A stretch of 64,000 bases of DNA from Bradyrhizobium guangzhouense (GCF_004114955.1 NZ_CP030053.1:6922001-6986000); one strand, 5' to 3'; counted from the first letter of the stretch, positions 1 to 8,345 are shown. Notes: generated by a model not told the origin, from the sequence alone. A program made the numbers and translations.

Positions 1-1
1 C

Positions 2-1144
2 GGCGCCGACCTCGCCTTCGGGCGGCTCGAACATGGCGGCCTGCGCTGCGCCTTCCATGGCTGGCTGTTCGACGCATCGGGGCAGTGCATCGAGACGCCG
101 GCGGAGCCGAAGGATTCAAAGCTCTGCCAGAACATCCGCCAGCGCTCTTATCCCGTGGTGGAGAAGAGTGGCATCCTCTGGGCTTACCTTGGCGAAGGCG
201 AGCCGCCGGCATTCCCTGAGATCGACTGCTTCGTCGCGCCCGGCACCCACACCTTTGCTTTCAAGGGTCACATGGCCTGCAACTGGCTGCAGGCGCTGGA
301 GGTCGGCATCGATCCCGCGCACGCCTCCTATCTGCATCGCTTCTTCGAGGACGAGGACACATCGACCGCCTACGGCAAGCAGTTCCGCGGCGCGTCGGCC
401 GGCTCGGACATGCCGATGACGAGAATCCTGCGCGAATACGATCGCCCGATCATCAATGTCGAGCATACCGAATATGGCCTTCGGCTGATCGCGCTGCGCG
501 AGATCGACGAGGAGCGCACCCATGTGCGCGTCACCAACCAGCTGTTCCCGCACGGCTTCGTCATTCCCATGAGCACGGAGATGACGATCACGCAGTGGCA
601 CGTGCCTCTCGATGACGAGAACTGCTACTGGTACGCGATCTTCACCAGCTATTCGAACCCGGTCGACAAGAAAAAGATGCGTGACCAACGGCTCGAGCTC
701 TATGAGCTGCCCGACTACATCTCGCGGAAGAACCGCAGCAACGATTACGGCTTCGATCCGCACGAGCAGCAGACCGCGACCTATACCGGCATGGGCACCG
801 ACATCAACGTACACGACCAGTGGGCGGTGGAGTCGATGGGCGCGATCCAGGACCGCACCAAGGAGCATCTCGGCTCGAGCGACAAGGCGATCGTGCAGTA
901 TCGCCGCCTGCTGCGGCAGGAGATCGAGAAGGTCGGCGGCGGCGAGAAGCCGATGCTGTTTTTGGACGAGGCCAGTGCGCGCAGCATCCAGGGCCCGGCG
1001 ACGATGGACGGCATCGGGCCGACCCGCGGCTGGGAGACCTACTGGATGGAAGTCGACGTCAAGCGGCGCCGCGGCGCGCCGTGGACCGCGCCGGTGCCGA
1101 AGGAGATCGCGGATAACGTGCATCGGCTGACGGCGGCGGAATAA
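2..1144 (+). CDS. Rieske-type aromatic ring-hydroxylating oxygenase, alpha subunit (5' end outside window)
   Basis: The gene is already open at the window edge. Early residues contain the second half of a Rieske [2Fe-2S] site (CAFHGW); the first Cys-x-His lies off-window. The mononuclear iron site is visible as D-x2-H-x4-H in GIDPAHASYLH, with a later Asp in the VHDQW segment. The pattern fits the single-component phthalate/vanillate oxygenase type rather than the alpha-beta type. It should insert oxygen into, or demethylate, an aromatic or heteroaromatic substrate using an electron-transfer partner not seen here. A glutamine-synthetase-like gene follows on the same strand 175 bp downstream, with a repeat in between. 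The substrate cannot be read from sequence. Confidence 0.88.
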   Translation, partial: GADLAFGRLEHGGLRCAFHGWLFDASGQCIETPAEPKDSKLCQNIRQRSYPVVEKSGILWAYLGEGEPPAFPEIDCFVAPGTHTFAFKGHMACNWLQALEVGIDPAHASYLHRFFEDEDTSTAYGKQFRGASAGSDMPMTRILREYDRPIINVEHTEYGLRLIALREIDEERTHVRVTNQLFPHGFVIPMSTEMTITQWHVPLDDENCYWYAIFTSYSNPVDKKKMRDQRLELYELPDYISRKNRSNDYGFDPHEQQTATYTGMGTDINVHDQWAVESMGAIQDRTKEHLGSSDKAIVQYRRLLRQEIEKVGGGEKPMLFLDEASARSIQGPATMDGIGPTRGWETYWMEVDVKRRRGAPWTAPVPKEIADNVHRLTAAE

Positions 1145-1200
1145 CAATGCCATTCGCCGCCAACCGGAGCGAGTTGAGACGGCGTCTCCACAAATTCTAC

Positions 1201-1297
1201 CGTCATGCCCCGCGAACGCGGGGCTACGCCGCGCCCCCTCGTGGACACGTCACCGCCTCTGGAATACTGGATCGCCCGGTCCAGCGGGCGATGACAG
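1201..1297. repeat. Repeat D, first copy
   Basis: CATGCCCCGCG-AA-CGCGGGGC hairpin at the left and ATCGCCCGG-TCCA-GCGGGCGAT hairpin at the right. It separates the Rieske oxygenase and glutamine-synthetase-like genes. It matches the copy at 49467-49575 in opposite orientation. Confidence 0.6.
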
Positions 1298-1319
1298 CGT
1301 GGATTGAAGGAGTAACCGA

Positions 1320-2756
1320 GTGACTTTCGTCGCGCGTCATGCGCTATGGTCGGATGAGCAGAAGGACGCCGCGGCGCGCATGCGGCGCATCGTCGAGGAG
1401 AGGAACCTCGAAGTCATCCGCCTTGCCTTCCCGGACCAGCACGGCATCTTGCGCGGCAAGACGATCATCGCATCCGAGGCGATCGCATCGCTGGAGAGCG
1501 GCTGCTCCATCACCACGACCATGCTTGCCAAGGACACCTCGCACCGCACGGTGTTTCCGGTGTTCACGTCAGGTGGCGGTTTCGGCATGAAGGAGATGGA
1601 GGGCGCGGCCGACGTGCTGATGGTCGCCGATCCCATCACGTTCCGTGTGCTGCCCTGGGCGCCGACGACGGGCTGGGTGCTGTGCGACCTTTATTTCCAG
1701 GACGGGCGCCCGGTGCCGTTCGCGACGCGCGGCCTCTATCGCAAGGTGCTCGACGAGCTCGGCCGCCGCGGCCATGATTTCGTGGCGGGGCTCGAGGTCG
1801 AATTTCACATCTTCAAACTCGATGATCCGCATATGCTTGCCGAAGACGCGGGCCAGCCGGGCACGCCGCCATCGGTGAGCCTGCTCTCTCACGGCTATCA
1901 ATACCTCACCGAGCAGCGTTTCGATCAGATGGAGCCGGTGCTGGAGATCTTGCGGCGTGACATCGTCGCGCTCGGGCTGCCCTTGCGTTCCGTCGAGGTC
2001 GAGTTCGGGCCGAGCCAGTGCGAGTTCACCTTCGCTCCCAGAAAGGGCCTGGAGCCCGCCGACAACATGGTGCTGTTTCGCTCTGCCGTGAAGCAGATCG
2101 CGCGCCGCCATGGTTATCACGCCACCTTCATGTGCCGGCCGAAATTGCCGAACCTGTTCGCCAGCGGCTGGCACCTGCATCAATCGATCGTCTCGCGCGC
2201 AAGCGGCGAGAACCTGTTGATGCCCAACGAAGCCGGTCAGCCGCTCAGCGAGTTCGGCCGCTTCTATCTCGCCGGCCTGCTCGATCACGCCCGCGCCGCC
2301 ACCGTGTTCACGACCCCGACCATCAACGGCTACAAGCGCTACCGTTCCTATTCGCTGGCGCCCGACCGTGCGATCTGGGGTCGCGACAACAGAGGCGTGA
2401 TGATCCGCGTGCTCGGCGGCCCTGGCGATGCCGCAACGCGGCTGGAAAACCGCGTCGGCGAGCCCGCCGCCAATCCCTATCTCTACATGGCCGCGCAAAT
2501 TCTCTCGGGCCTGGACGGCGTCGACCGCAAGCTCGATCCCGGTCCCTCGGCCGACACGCCTTACGAGACCAAGGCGCCGCTGCTGCCGAAGTCCCTGCGC
2601 GATGCGGTCTCGGCGCTGAAGGACGATCCGTTCTTCCGCGAAAAGTTCGGCGCGGAGTTCGTCGACTATTACTCCCACATCAAGAACGCCGAGATCGACC
2701 GCTTTCTGGCCGAGGTGACCGACTGGGAGCATCGCGAATATTTCGAGGTGTTCTGA
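1320..2756 (+). CDS. Glutamine-synthetase-family ligase (GlnA-like, probably gamma-glutamyl-amine type)
   Basis: A 478-residue protein with the GS N-terminal beta-grasp region (about 20-110) and catalytic domain (about 130-470). Visible GS elements are EVEFHIF, GWHLHQS in the place of the usual GNGxHxH, the ATP-site segment around NGYKRYRSYSLAP, and RLENRVGEPAANPYL. Divergence from housekeeping GlnA, no tyrosine adenylylation context, and linkage to a Rieske oxygenase suggest it ligates glutamate to an amine, as PuuA and the aniline-pathway GS-like enzymes do. That function is inference. Start is GTG at 1320, 8 nt after an AGGAG ribosome binding site. It is convergent with livF across a palindromic repeat. 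Confidence 0.85.
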   Translation: MTFVARHALWSDEQKDAAARMRRIVEERNLEVIRLAFPDQHGILRGKTIIASEAIASLESGCSITTTMLAKDTSHRTVFPVFTSGGGFGMKEMEGAADVLMVADPITFRVLPWAPTTGWVLCDLYFQDGRPVPFATRGLYRKVLDELGRRGHDFVAGLEVEFHIFKLDDPHMLAEDAGQPGTPPSVSLLSHGYQYLTEQRFDQMEPVLEILRRDIVALGLPLRSVEVEFGPSQCEFTFAPRKGLEPADNMVLFRSAVKQIARRHGYHATFMCRPKLPNLFASGWHLHQSIVSRASGENLLMPNEAGQPLSEFGRFYLAGLLDHARAATVFTTPTINGYKRYRSYSLAPDRAIWGRDNRGVMIRVLGGPGDAATRLENRVGEPAANPYLYMAAQILSGLDGVDRKLDPGPSADTPYETKAPLLPKSLRDAVSALKDDPFFREKFGAEFVDYYSHIKNAEIDRFLAEVTDWEHREYFEVF

Positions 2757-2800
2757 GCTACGTCGTCGCCGGATTTGGTAGCGAGCTGTGCGTCTCTCCT

Positions 2801-2889
2801 CCGTCATTGCGAGGAGCTCTTGCGACGAAGCAATTCAGACTGCTTCCGCGGAAAGACTCTGGGTTGCTTCGCTGCGCTCGCAATGACGG
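2801..2889. repeat. Palindromic repeat A, copy 1
   Basis: An 89-bp element beginning CCGTCATTGCGAGGAG and ending CTCGCAATGACGG, with inner GAAGCAATTC/GGTTGCTTCG arms. It lies between the convergent glutamine-synthetase-like and livF genes and could form one long hairpin in either transcript. Confidence 0.85.
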
Positions 2890-2901
2890 GAGGGAGCGTG
2901 G

Positions 2902-3615
2902 CTAGATTCCCAAATATTTGTGCTGCAGATCCGGCTCGGCCATCAGTTCGTCCGACGTGCCGGACCAGACCGTCTTGCCGCGTTCGATGATGTAGTGGCG
3001 ATCGCAGATGCGGGCGAGGTGGTCGACGTTCTTGTCGACGACCAGGATCGACTGGCCCCGGCTCTTCAGCATCGACAGGCAATGCCAGATCTCGTCACGG
3101 ATCAGCGGTGCGAGGCCTTCGGTTGCTTCGTCCAGGATCAGGAGCTTTGGGTTGGTCATCAGCGCGCGGCCGATGGCCAGCATCTGCTGCTCACCGCCGG
3201 AGAGCTGGTTGCCCATGTTGGTGGCGCGCTCGGCAAGGCGCGGGAACAGCACGTAGATCGCGGCGAGCGTCCAGGGATTGGCACTGCCAAAGCGATCCGC
3301 GGCGGCCGCGACCAGATTTTCGCGGACGGTGAGGTTCGGAAAGATCTGGCGTCCCTCGGGGACCAGCCCGACGCCGAGCTTCGCGATCCGATAGGACGGC
3401 TGCGTCCGTACGTCGGTGCCTGCAAAGCGGATCGCGCCCGATCGCGCCGGCGTCAAGCCCATGATCGAGCGGATCGTGGTGGTCTTGCCCATGCCGTTGC
3501 GGCCCATCAGCGAGACCATTTCACCAGCCTTGATCGACAGCGACAGGCCGAACAGCACCTGAGAGAGGCCGTAGCAAGTCTCGATGCCGTCGACGTCGAG
3601 CAGCGTGTCAGCCAT
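2902..3615 (-). CDS. livF: Branched-chain-amino-acid-type ABC importer ATPase
   Basis: A 237-residue ABC ATPase with Walker A GRNGMGKTT, signature LSGGEQQ and Walker B LLILDEA. Length and a Pro-Glu-Gly-Arg-Gln-Ile-Phe segment (the LivF landmark PEGRxIF) place it in the LivF group. It overlaps the preceding livG by 8 nt, so the two are probably translationally coupled. It is the last gene of a minus-strand livH-M-G-F run. The transported substrate is unknown; Liv-type systems carry amino acids, aromatic acids, amides or urea. There is no binding protein gene in this operon. Confidence 0.9.
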   Translation of the reverse strand: MADTLLDVDGIETCYGLSQVLFGLSLSIKAGEMVSLMGRNGMGKTTTIRSIMGLTPARSGAIRFAGTDVRTQPSYRIAKLGVGLVPEGRQIFPNLTVRENLVAAAADRFGSANPWTLAAIYVLFPRLAERATNMGNQLSGGEQQMLAIGRALMTNPKLLILDEATEGLAPLIRDEIWHCLSMLKSRGQSILVVDKNVDHLARICDRHYIIERGKTVWSGTSDELMAEPDLQHKYLGI

Positions 3616-4375
3616 GATGCGTCACCACATGCGCCTCGCCGAGATAGGCGCGCTTGACATCCTCATTGGCACGGATCGCGTCGGGATCACCGGAGGCGAT
3701 GACGCGGCCATAGACCAGCACCGAGATGCGGTCCGCAAGCGCGAACACTGCCGGCATGTCGTGCTCGACCAGCACGATCGAGACCTCTTTGCGCAGCTCC
3801 TGGAGCAACTTGACCATGCCCTGGGATTCGGTGACGCCAAGACCGGCCATGGGCTCGTCGAGCAACAACAATTTCGGCTTGCTGGCGAGTGCGACGGCCA
3901 GCTCGACCTGGCGCCGCTCGCCATGGCTCAGCTTCGACACCAGGACATCGGCGCGGTGGCCAAGTCCGACGCGGTCGAGCGCAGCATGCGCGGCATCGCG
4001 CAGGCCCTTCTCCTTGCGCGCATTGGCGAAGAAGCGGAACGAGGTGCCGGCGTGCGCCTGGGCCGCCAGCGCGACATTGTCGACCGCGGTGAAGTCGAGC
4101 AGCAGCGAGGTGATCTGGAACGAGCGTGCGAGGCCCAGCGCGCAGCGGCGATAGGCCGGCAAGTAAGTGATGTCGCGACCCGCCAGCGAGACGCTGCCGG
4201 CATGCGGCGCGAGATGCCCGGTGAGCTGGCTGATCAGCGTGGTCTTGCCGGCGCCATTCGGGCCGATGATGGCGTGCAGCTCTCCGCGCGCGACGTCGAG
4301 CGAGACGTGATCGGTGGCGACGATGCCGCCGAAGCGGCGCACCAGCCTTTCGACACGGAGCAGCGGTTCAGCCAC
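3608..4375 (-). CDS. livG: Branched-chain-amino-acid-type ABC importer ATPase
   Basis: A 255-residue ABC ATPase with Walker A GPNGAGKTT, signature LSHGERRQ and Walker B LLLLDEP. The LivG landmarks, an ARSFQ Q-loop and the MAGLGVTE segment after Walker B, are present. It overlaps livM upstream by 8 nt and livF downstream by 8 nt, so the whole transporter is probably one translationally coupled message. It pairs with LivF to power the LivH/LivM channel. Confidence 0.9.
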   Translation of the reverse strand: MAEPLLRVERLVRRFGGIVATDHVSLDVARGELHAIIGPNGAGKTTLISQLTGHLAPHAGSVSLAGRDITYLPAYRRCALGLARSFQITSLLLDFTAVDNVALAAQAHAGTSFRFFANARKEKGLRDAAHAALDRVGLGHRADVLVSKLSHGERRQVELAVALASKPKLLLLDEPMAGLGVTESQGMVKLLQELRKEVSIVLVEHDMPAVFALADRISVLVYGRVIASGDPDAIRANEDVKRAYLGEAHVVTHHG

Positions 4376-5312
4376 GGCCGATCCTCCCGAGCAGGCCCAT
4401 GATGCCGCCGCGGCCGAACAGCACGATCAACAGCAGCAGCGGGCCCATGATCAGCGCCCAATATTCGGTGATCTGCGACAGGAACTCTTCCAGCAGCAGA
4501 TAGACCACCGCGCCGATGACGGGGCCGAACAGCGTGCCCATGCCCCCCAGGATCACCATTACCATGAGATCGCCGGAGCGGGTCCAGTACATCACGGCCG
4601 GGCTGACGAAATCGGTGTTGTTGGCGAGCAGCGCGCCGGCAAGGCCGCACATCGTCCCCGAGATCACGAAGCAGACCAGTTGATAACGCTTTGCCGGAAA
4701 GCCGATCGCCTGCATGCGCTGCTCGTTGGAGCGCAGGCCCTGCACGACGAGGCCGAAGCGCGAATTGACGATGCGCCAGATCAGGAAGATGACGCCGAAC
4801 AGGCAGGCGAGACAAAGATAATAGAACTGCGCGCGGTCCGACAGGTTGATCAGGCCGGCGAAATCGCTGCGCTTGTAGACGGTGAGCCCATCGTCGCCGC
4901 CATAGCGCGCGAGGCCCGAGGCGACGTAGTAGGCCATCTGAGCGAAGGCCAGCGTGATCATGATGAAATAGACGCCGCGGGTGCGAAGCGAGAGCGCGCC
5001 GATCACCAGGGCGTAGATCGCGGACGCCGCAAGCGCGACCGGAAACTGGATGAAGCCGGAACCTACGCCTTCCTGCGCGAGCATACCGACGGCATAGCCA
5101 CCGATGCCGAGATAGGCGGCGTGGCCAAAGCTCATCATGCCGCCAAACCCCATGATCAGGTTGAGGCTCGCGGCCGCCAGCGCCAGGATGACGATGCGCG
5201 TGAACAGCGTCAGGATGAAGATGTTGCCGGATACGGAGGAATAGAGCGGCAGCAGCACGAGGCCTGCCAGCATCAGGGCCGTTACGGCCTTGCTCACGCT
5301 CAACCCCTTCAT
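4368..5312 (-). CDS. livM: Branched-chain-amino-acid-type ABC importer permease
   Basis: A 314-residue integral membrane protein with about nine hydrophobic segments and the LivM hallmark around LNLIMGFGGMMSFGHAAY near residue 50. It forms the translocation channel with LivH. It lies between livH (13-bp gap) and livG (8-bp overlap). A catalytic or substrate-specific residue cannot be assigned from sequence. Confidence 0.9.
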   Translation of the reverse strand: MKGLSVSKAVTALMLAGLVLLPLYSSVSGNIFILTLFTRIVILALAAASLNLIMGFGGMMSFGHAAYLGIGGYAVGMLAQEGVGSGFIQFPVALAASAIYALVIGALSLRTRGVYFIMITLAFAQMAYYVASGLARYGGDDGLTVYKRSDFAGLINLSDRAQFYYLCLACLFGVIFLIWRIVNSRFGLVVQGLRSNEQRMQAIGFPAKRYQLVCFVISGTMCGLAGALLANNTDFVSPAVMYWTRSGDLMVMVILGGMGTLFGPVIGAVVYLLLEEFLSQITEYWALIMGPLLLLIVLFGRGGIMGLLGRIGRG

Positions 5313-5325
5313 CGACGCAAGCTCT

Positions 5326-6243
5326 TCATCTGCGATTGGCCGGAAACAGCCCCTCCGGCCGCACCACCAGCACGATCGCCATCAGGAGGTAGATCAGCAT
5401 GGAGGACAGTGCAGGCGCGGCGGTGGAGGCTGCGGCGCCGCTCAGCACCTGCCGCAGCAGATTGGGCAGGAACGCACGGCCGAGCGTGTCGATCATGCCG
5501 ACGAAGATCGCGGCGAGGAAGGCGCCGCGGATCGAGCCGATGCCGCCGATCACGATGATGACGAAGGCGAGGATCAGGATGTTCTCACCCATGCCGATCT
5601 GCACGGTGAGGATCGGCGCCTGCATCAGGCCGGCAAGGCCTGCGAGCGCCGCGCCCAGGCCGAACACCAGCGTGTAGAGCAGCTTGATGTTGATGCCGAG
5701 CGCGCCGATCATCTCGCGGTTGGAGGCGCCGGCCCGGATCAGCATGCCGATGCGGGTGCGCATCACGCCGAGATAGAGCAGCAGCGCCACCAGCAGCGCC
5801 ACGATGATGATGGCGAGGCGGTAGGCAGGATAGTGAATGCCGGGCAGGATCGGCACCGGCACCGTGAGCCAGGCCGGCAGCGGCAGCGCAAGTCCCGCCG
5901 GTCCCCAGATCAGGCGCACGGCTTCGTTGAAAAACAGGATGAGGCCGAAGGTCGCGAGCACATGGTCGAGATGGTCACGCCCGTAAAGATGTCGCAGCGC
6001 GCTCATTTCCAGCACGATGCCGAGCACCAGCGTGGCGCCGAGCGCCAGCAGCGCGCCGAGCAGGAAACTGCCGGTCCATGCCGCGAAGGTCGCGGCGAAG
6101 TAGGCGCCCATCATGTAGAGCGAGCCGTGCGCGAGGTTGACGAGATCCATGATCCCGAACACCAGCGTCAGGCCGGCCGCGAGCAGGAACAGCAGCAGGC
6201 CGAACTGCAATCCGTTCAAGAACTGTTCGACGACGAGCAGCAT
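5326..6243 (-). CDS. livH: Branched-chain-amino-acid-type ABC importer permease
   Basis: A 305-residue permease with the LivH pattern GLTLVFGIMDLVNLAHG near its N terminus and about eight membrane segments. The chosen ATG at 6243 follows a GAAAGAG ribosome binding site at good spacing. An in-frame upstream extension of eight residues is possible but has no such site. It is the first gene of the operon; promoter and operator should lie in the 296 bp to its right. No binding-protein gene adjoins it, unlike the second Liv system at 10.9-15.5 kb. Confidence 0.9.
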   Translation of the reverse strand: MLLVVEQFLNGLQFGLLLFLLAAGLTLVFGIMDLVNLAHGSLYMMGAYFAATFAAWTGSFLLGALLALGATLVLGIVLEMSALRHLYGRDHLDHVLATFGLILFFNEAVRLIWGPAGLALPLPAWLTVPVPILPGIHYPAYRLAIIIVALLVALLLYLGVMRTRIGMLIRAGASNREMIGALGINIKLLYTLVFGLGAALAGLAGLMQAPILTVQIGMGENILILAFVIIVIGGIGSIRGAFLAAIFVGMIDTLGRAFLPNLLRQVLSGAAASTAAPALSSMLIYLLMAIVLVVRPEGLFPANRR

Positions 6244-6539
6244 CAAAACTCTTTCAGGCGCATCCAAACGCGCGCCGATGTTCGAACACGGTCGCCATCA
6301 GTGAAAGAGCTCCCCCTGCCTCTACAAGGCCGAAAAATGGGTAATGGCAGTATCGTTCCGAGGCAAGAGCGATTCCGCGCCAGACATGCACTTTGTTGCA
6401 TGCCGGTGCATGTGACCTGAATCGGCCCGGCAATGAGAGTTGCCACGCAGGATGGGACAGCCTGCCGCACCTAAGCGACGCCCTCCCCCCGTTTCCAGGG
6501 AGAGGGCATGAAGCGAGGTCGGAATGGAGGAGGTGACGT
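6244..6539. other. Intergenic region upstream of livH
   Basis: This 296-bp gap holds the probable livH promoter region and the 3' flank of the small gene at 6540. Two things stand out. One is a cluster of CATGCA/TGCATG motifs at 6385-6412. The other is a degenerate member of the CTCTCCC-type repeat near 6480-6510. No convincing -35/-10 pair or open frame was seen. Confidence 0.5.
6385..6412. promoter_or_regulatory. CATGCA/TGCATG motif cluster upstream of livH
   Basis: CATGCA at 6385-6390 and TGCATG at 6397-6402 form an inverted repeat with a 6-nt spacer. A further TGCATG follows at 6407-6412. Three copies in 28 bp, about 150 bp before the livH start, could be a regulator site. Function is inference only. 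Confidence 0.25.
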
Positions 6540-6758
6540 CTAGTGCGACGTGACCTGGCGGGGAAGATCGTCCGGCACATTGAGTTCGCTATTGGCCGTC
6601 GAGGCCTCCAGCGCGGCCATCCGGAAAAGGTAGGCAAGCGTCGCCAACCCCGAATCTTCAGCCATCTGCGCGAGCTCGAGCGCCATGTCGGACATGTAGC
6701 CGAGATTCTCGTCCTTGGTTTGCGCCATGATCTGGCTATCTCGCATCATGTTCGACAT
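6540..6758 (-). CDS. Small uncharacterised protein coupled to the AHL synthase gene
   Basis: A 72-residue protein starting MSNMMRDSQI, acidic and mostly predicted helical in the middle (MALELAQMAEDSG, LATLAYLFRMAALEAS), with no signal peptide and no cysteine. I do not recognise a family. Its ATG begins one base after the TGA stop of the luxI-type gene (TGA-A-ATG), and a GAAAGAG ribosome binding site lies in the end of that gene. It is therefore almost certainly co-transcribed and translationally coupled with the autoinducer synthase. A role in quorum sensing, for example as modulator or antiactivator, is inference from position only. Confidence 0.72.
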   Translation of the reverse strand: MSNMMRDSQIMAQTKDENLGYMSDMALELAQMAEDSGLATLAYLFRMAALEASTANSELNVPDDLPRQVTSH

Positions 6759-6759
6759 T

Positions 6760-7419
6760 TCAGGCGCTCTTTCGTTGCGCGGCGGTGCGGCCGCAAAGGT
6801 TGGCATGGGCGATGCAATCGAGACGCGGTCCGTCCTGACGGACGACCGACGCAATGCCGATACGGTCATGCAGGGCATCGACCGTCTCCTGGCGAATGTC
6901 GATGGTCGCCGCCATGGTCCAGGCATCCTCCACCAGCGCGGGCAGGCCGAGCGGTGTCACGACGAAGCCGGCCTCATGGAAACGCGGCAGCCACCAGGTC
7001 TCCATGATCGCGCTGACCCGCGCGATTCCCTGGTCGAGACAGAACTCCTGCACCGCGGCCATCAGTTGCAGATTGAGTGCGCCATCGCGGCGATCACGAA
7101 CGACGAAATAGCGCGACCACTCCCAGACCAGCGGATCCTCGGGCCAGCCGCGCACGGCCGCCAGATGCGGAAACACCTCGCCCATCATCGAGGGCTTGGT
7201 GGTCGGATAAAGCCGGTGGCCGCCGACGACGCGGCGCCCCTCCAGCGCGAGCAGATAGACGGTGTCCTCGTTGTCATAGGAATCGATCTCGCGACCATCC
7301 GGCCTGCGAAGCGTTTCCCAGTGCCGCTCCTCGACGAATATGTCGTGGCGCAGCCGGAAATGCTGCTCGAGTACGTCTTCGTATAGGTGGCGATTAACTG
7401 CGGAAATTGCGTGTATCAT
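6760..7419 (-). CDS. bjaI: Acyl-homoserine-lactone synthase, LuxI family (BjaI/BraI/RpaI-like)
   Basis: A 219-residue LuxI-family enzyme joining an acyl donor to S-adenosylmethionine to make a homoserine lactone signal. Family-invariant residues are visible: Arg and Phe in RLRHDIF, Trp in RHW, Asp residues in EIDSYDNED, Arg in HRLYPT, and the E-x-S-R motif in WEWSRYF. It resembles the Bradyrhizobium/Rhodopseudomonas group, whose known members use acyl-CoA or aryl-CoA rather than acyl-ACP; the actual acyl group cannot be told from sequence. I prefer the ATG at 7419, preceded by GGGGG at 5 nt, over the in-frame ATG at 7431. A lux-box-like palindrome at 7479-7492 would put the transcript start near 7440. 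Confidence 0.9.
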   Translation of the reverse strand: MIHAISAVNRHLYEDVLEQHFRLRHDIFVEERHWETLRRPDGREIDSYDNEDTVYLLALEGRRVVGGHRLYPTTKPSMMGEVFPHLAAVRGWPEDPLVWEWSRYFVVRDRRDGALNLQLMAAVQEFCLDQGIARVSAIMETWWLPRFHEAGFVVTPLGLPALVEDAWTMAATIDIRQETVDALHDRIGIASVVRQDGPRLDCIAHANLCGRTAAQRKSA

Positions 7420-7452
7420 GAAAACCCCCATCCAGCCTCAATGGAGGTAGCC

Positions 7453-7470
7453 TCCGCGAAAAGGCGCGGA
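7453..7470. promoter_or_regulatory. Short hairpin between candidate lux box and luxI start
   Basis: Perfect 6-bp arms TCCGCG and CGCGGA flank a 6-nt loop. A second inverted repeat, GGAGG-TAG-CCTCC, lies next to it at 7443-7455. They fall between the candidate lux box and the synthase start, so they could be promoter elements or the 5' leader. Either role is inference. Confidence 0.3.
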
Positions 7471-7478
7471 GTCGATAT

Positions 7479-7492
7479 TGGGAAATTTCCCA
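7479..7492. promoter_or_regulatory. Candidate lux box (LuxR-type binding site) for luxI
   Basis: A perfect 14-bp palindrome TGGGAAATTTCCCA sits 9 bp beyond the luxR stop codon and about 60 bp before the luxI start. This is the usual position for an activator site centred near -42 to -48. It is AT-rich in its centre and stands out from the GC-rich surroundings. Binding by the adjacent LuxR protein is inferred. Confidence 0.55.
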
Positions 7493-7500
7493 GTACGCGC

Positions 7501-8229
7501 TTAAGGATTGATGATCTTGTGGCGAATCGCGAGTGCAACCGCATGCGTACGGTTGACGGCTCCAAGCTTGCGCGCGGCGGTTGCAAGATGCTCCTCCGCG
7601 GTGCGCTGCGTGATGTTGAGGATCTCGCCGATCTCCCACGCCGACTTGCCCTGCGAAGCCCAGGCGATCACCTCGCGCTCGCGCGGGGTCAGGCGCGCGC
7701 ATCGGCTCGGCGCAGGATCGAGCAGACGTCGAATGTGGTCGAAGCCGTACATCGCCATCAGATGCAGAGCCGGCTTGCTGCGCGGATTGAGATCGAGATG
7801 GACTCCGCCGAGCGACACCGCGGCCTCGTAGCCGGTGAGGCCGTGGATGGGCACGATGAAGCCGCGCGACATTCGGAAATCGTTGGCGCGGTTCATCACC
7901 TCCGCCGCGTCAGGCTCGAGTTCGGCATCATACGGCGCTTCCGACCACTCGAAAGGGTTGAGCGATTGCCGGCACAGGCGCACCACAGGATCGACGCGAT
8001 CGTAGTTGTTTTGCGTGTAGAGACTGAACCAGCCCGCGGGCCAGCGCTTGGCGAGCACCATCTGCGCGAATCGCTGATCGGGATTCGGCAATCCGGTCAC
8101 GATAATGGTCTCGAAGCCGAAGCGACCGAACGCCGTTTCGAGTGCGTCCATGGCATCCGGGACCCTGTCATAGGCTCCCAGCCCCTCGATGAAGTCCAGC
8201 GCCTCGCGGCCATAATCAACGGCGGACAT
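7501..8229 (-). CDS. bjaR: LuxR-family quorum-sensing transcription factor (BjaR-like)
   Basis: A 242-residue regulator with an N-terminal autoinducer-binding domain (about 20-165) and a C-terminal LuxR helix-turn-helix (about 178-240, starting LTPREREVIAWASQGKS). Ligand-pocket residues typical of the family are present: Trp and Tyr in GWFSLYTQNNYD, Asp-Pro in RVDPV, Trp in PFEWSE, Gly in RGFIVP. It lies directly upstream of the synthase gene on the same strand, separated by 81 bp containing a palindrome, so it most likely activates that gene when its lactone is bound. An AGGGA ribosome binding site precedes the ATG. Confidence 0.9.
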   Translation of the reverse strand: MSAVDYGREALDFIEGLGAYDRVPDAMDALETAFGRFGFETIIVTGLPNPDQRFAQMVLAKRWPAGWFSLYTQNNYDRVDPVVRLCRQSLNPFEWSEAPYDAELEPDAAEVMNRANDFRMSRGFIVPIHGLTGYEAAVSLGGVHLDLNPRSKPALHLMAMYGFDHIRRLLDPAPSRCARLTPREREVIAWASQGKSAWEIGEILNITQRTAEEHLATAARKLGAVNRTHAVALAIRHKIINP

Positions 8230-8345
8230 CGATGCGTTCCCTGACCCTCGCGCCCCCCGTATAACACGGCTTGGGGGACCGTCTCAATTCGCCCGCGCCC
8301 GTAATTCTCCGGTGTGGCATTGCTACCGGAGATCCAATCTACTTG

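Noticed and set aside
3665..3680. TGGCAC sequences elsewhere as sigma-54 promoters, for example at 600, 2168, 3665, 40955 and 51666.
   Set aside because: None has TTGC at the -12 position with the required spacing, and all lie inside coding sequence.
4314..6420. Plus-strand frames of 376-414 codons across the Liv permease genes.
   Set aside because: They are antisense to membrane proteins; hydrophobic codons read backwards yield His/Gln/Asp-rich strings with no motifs.
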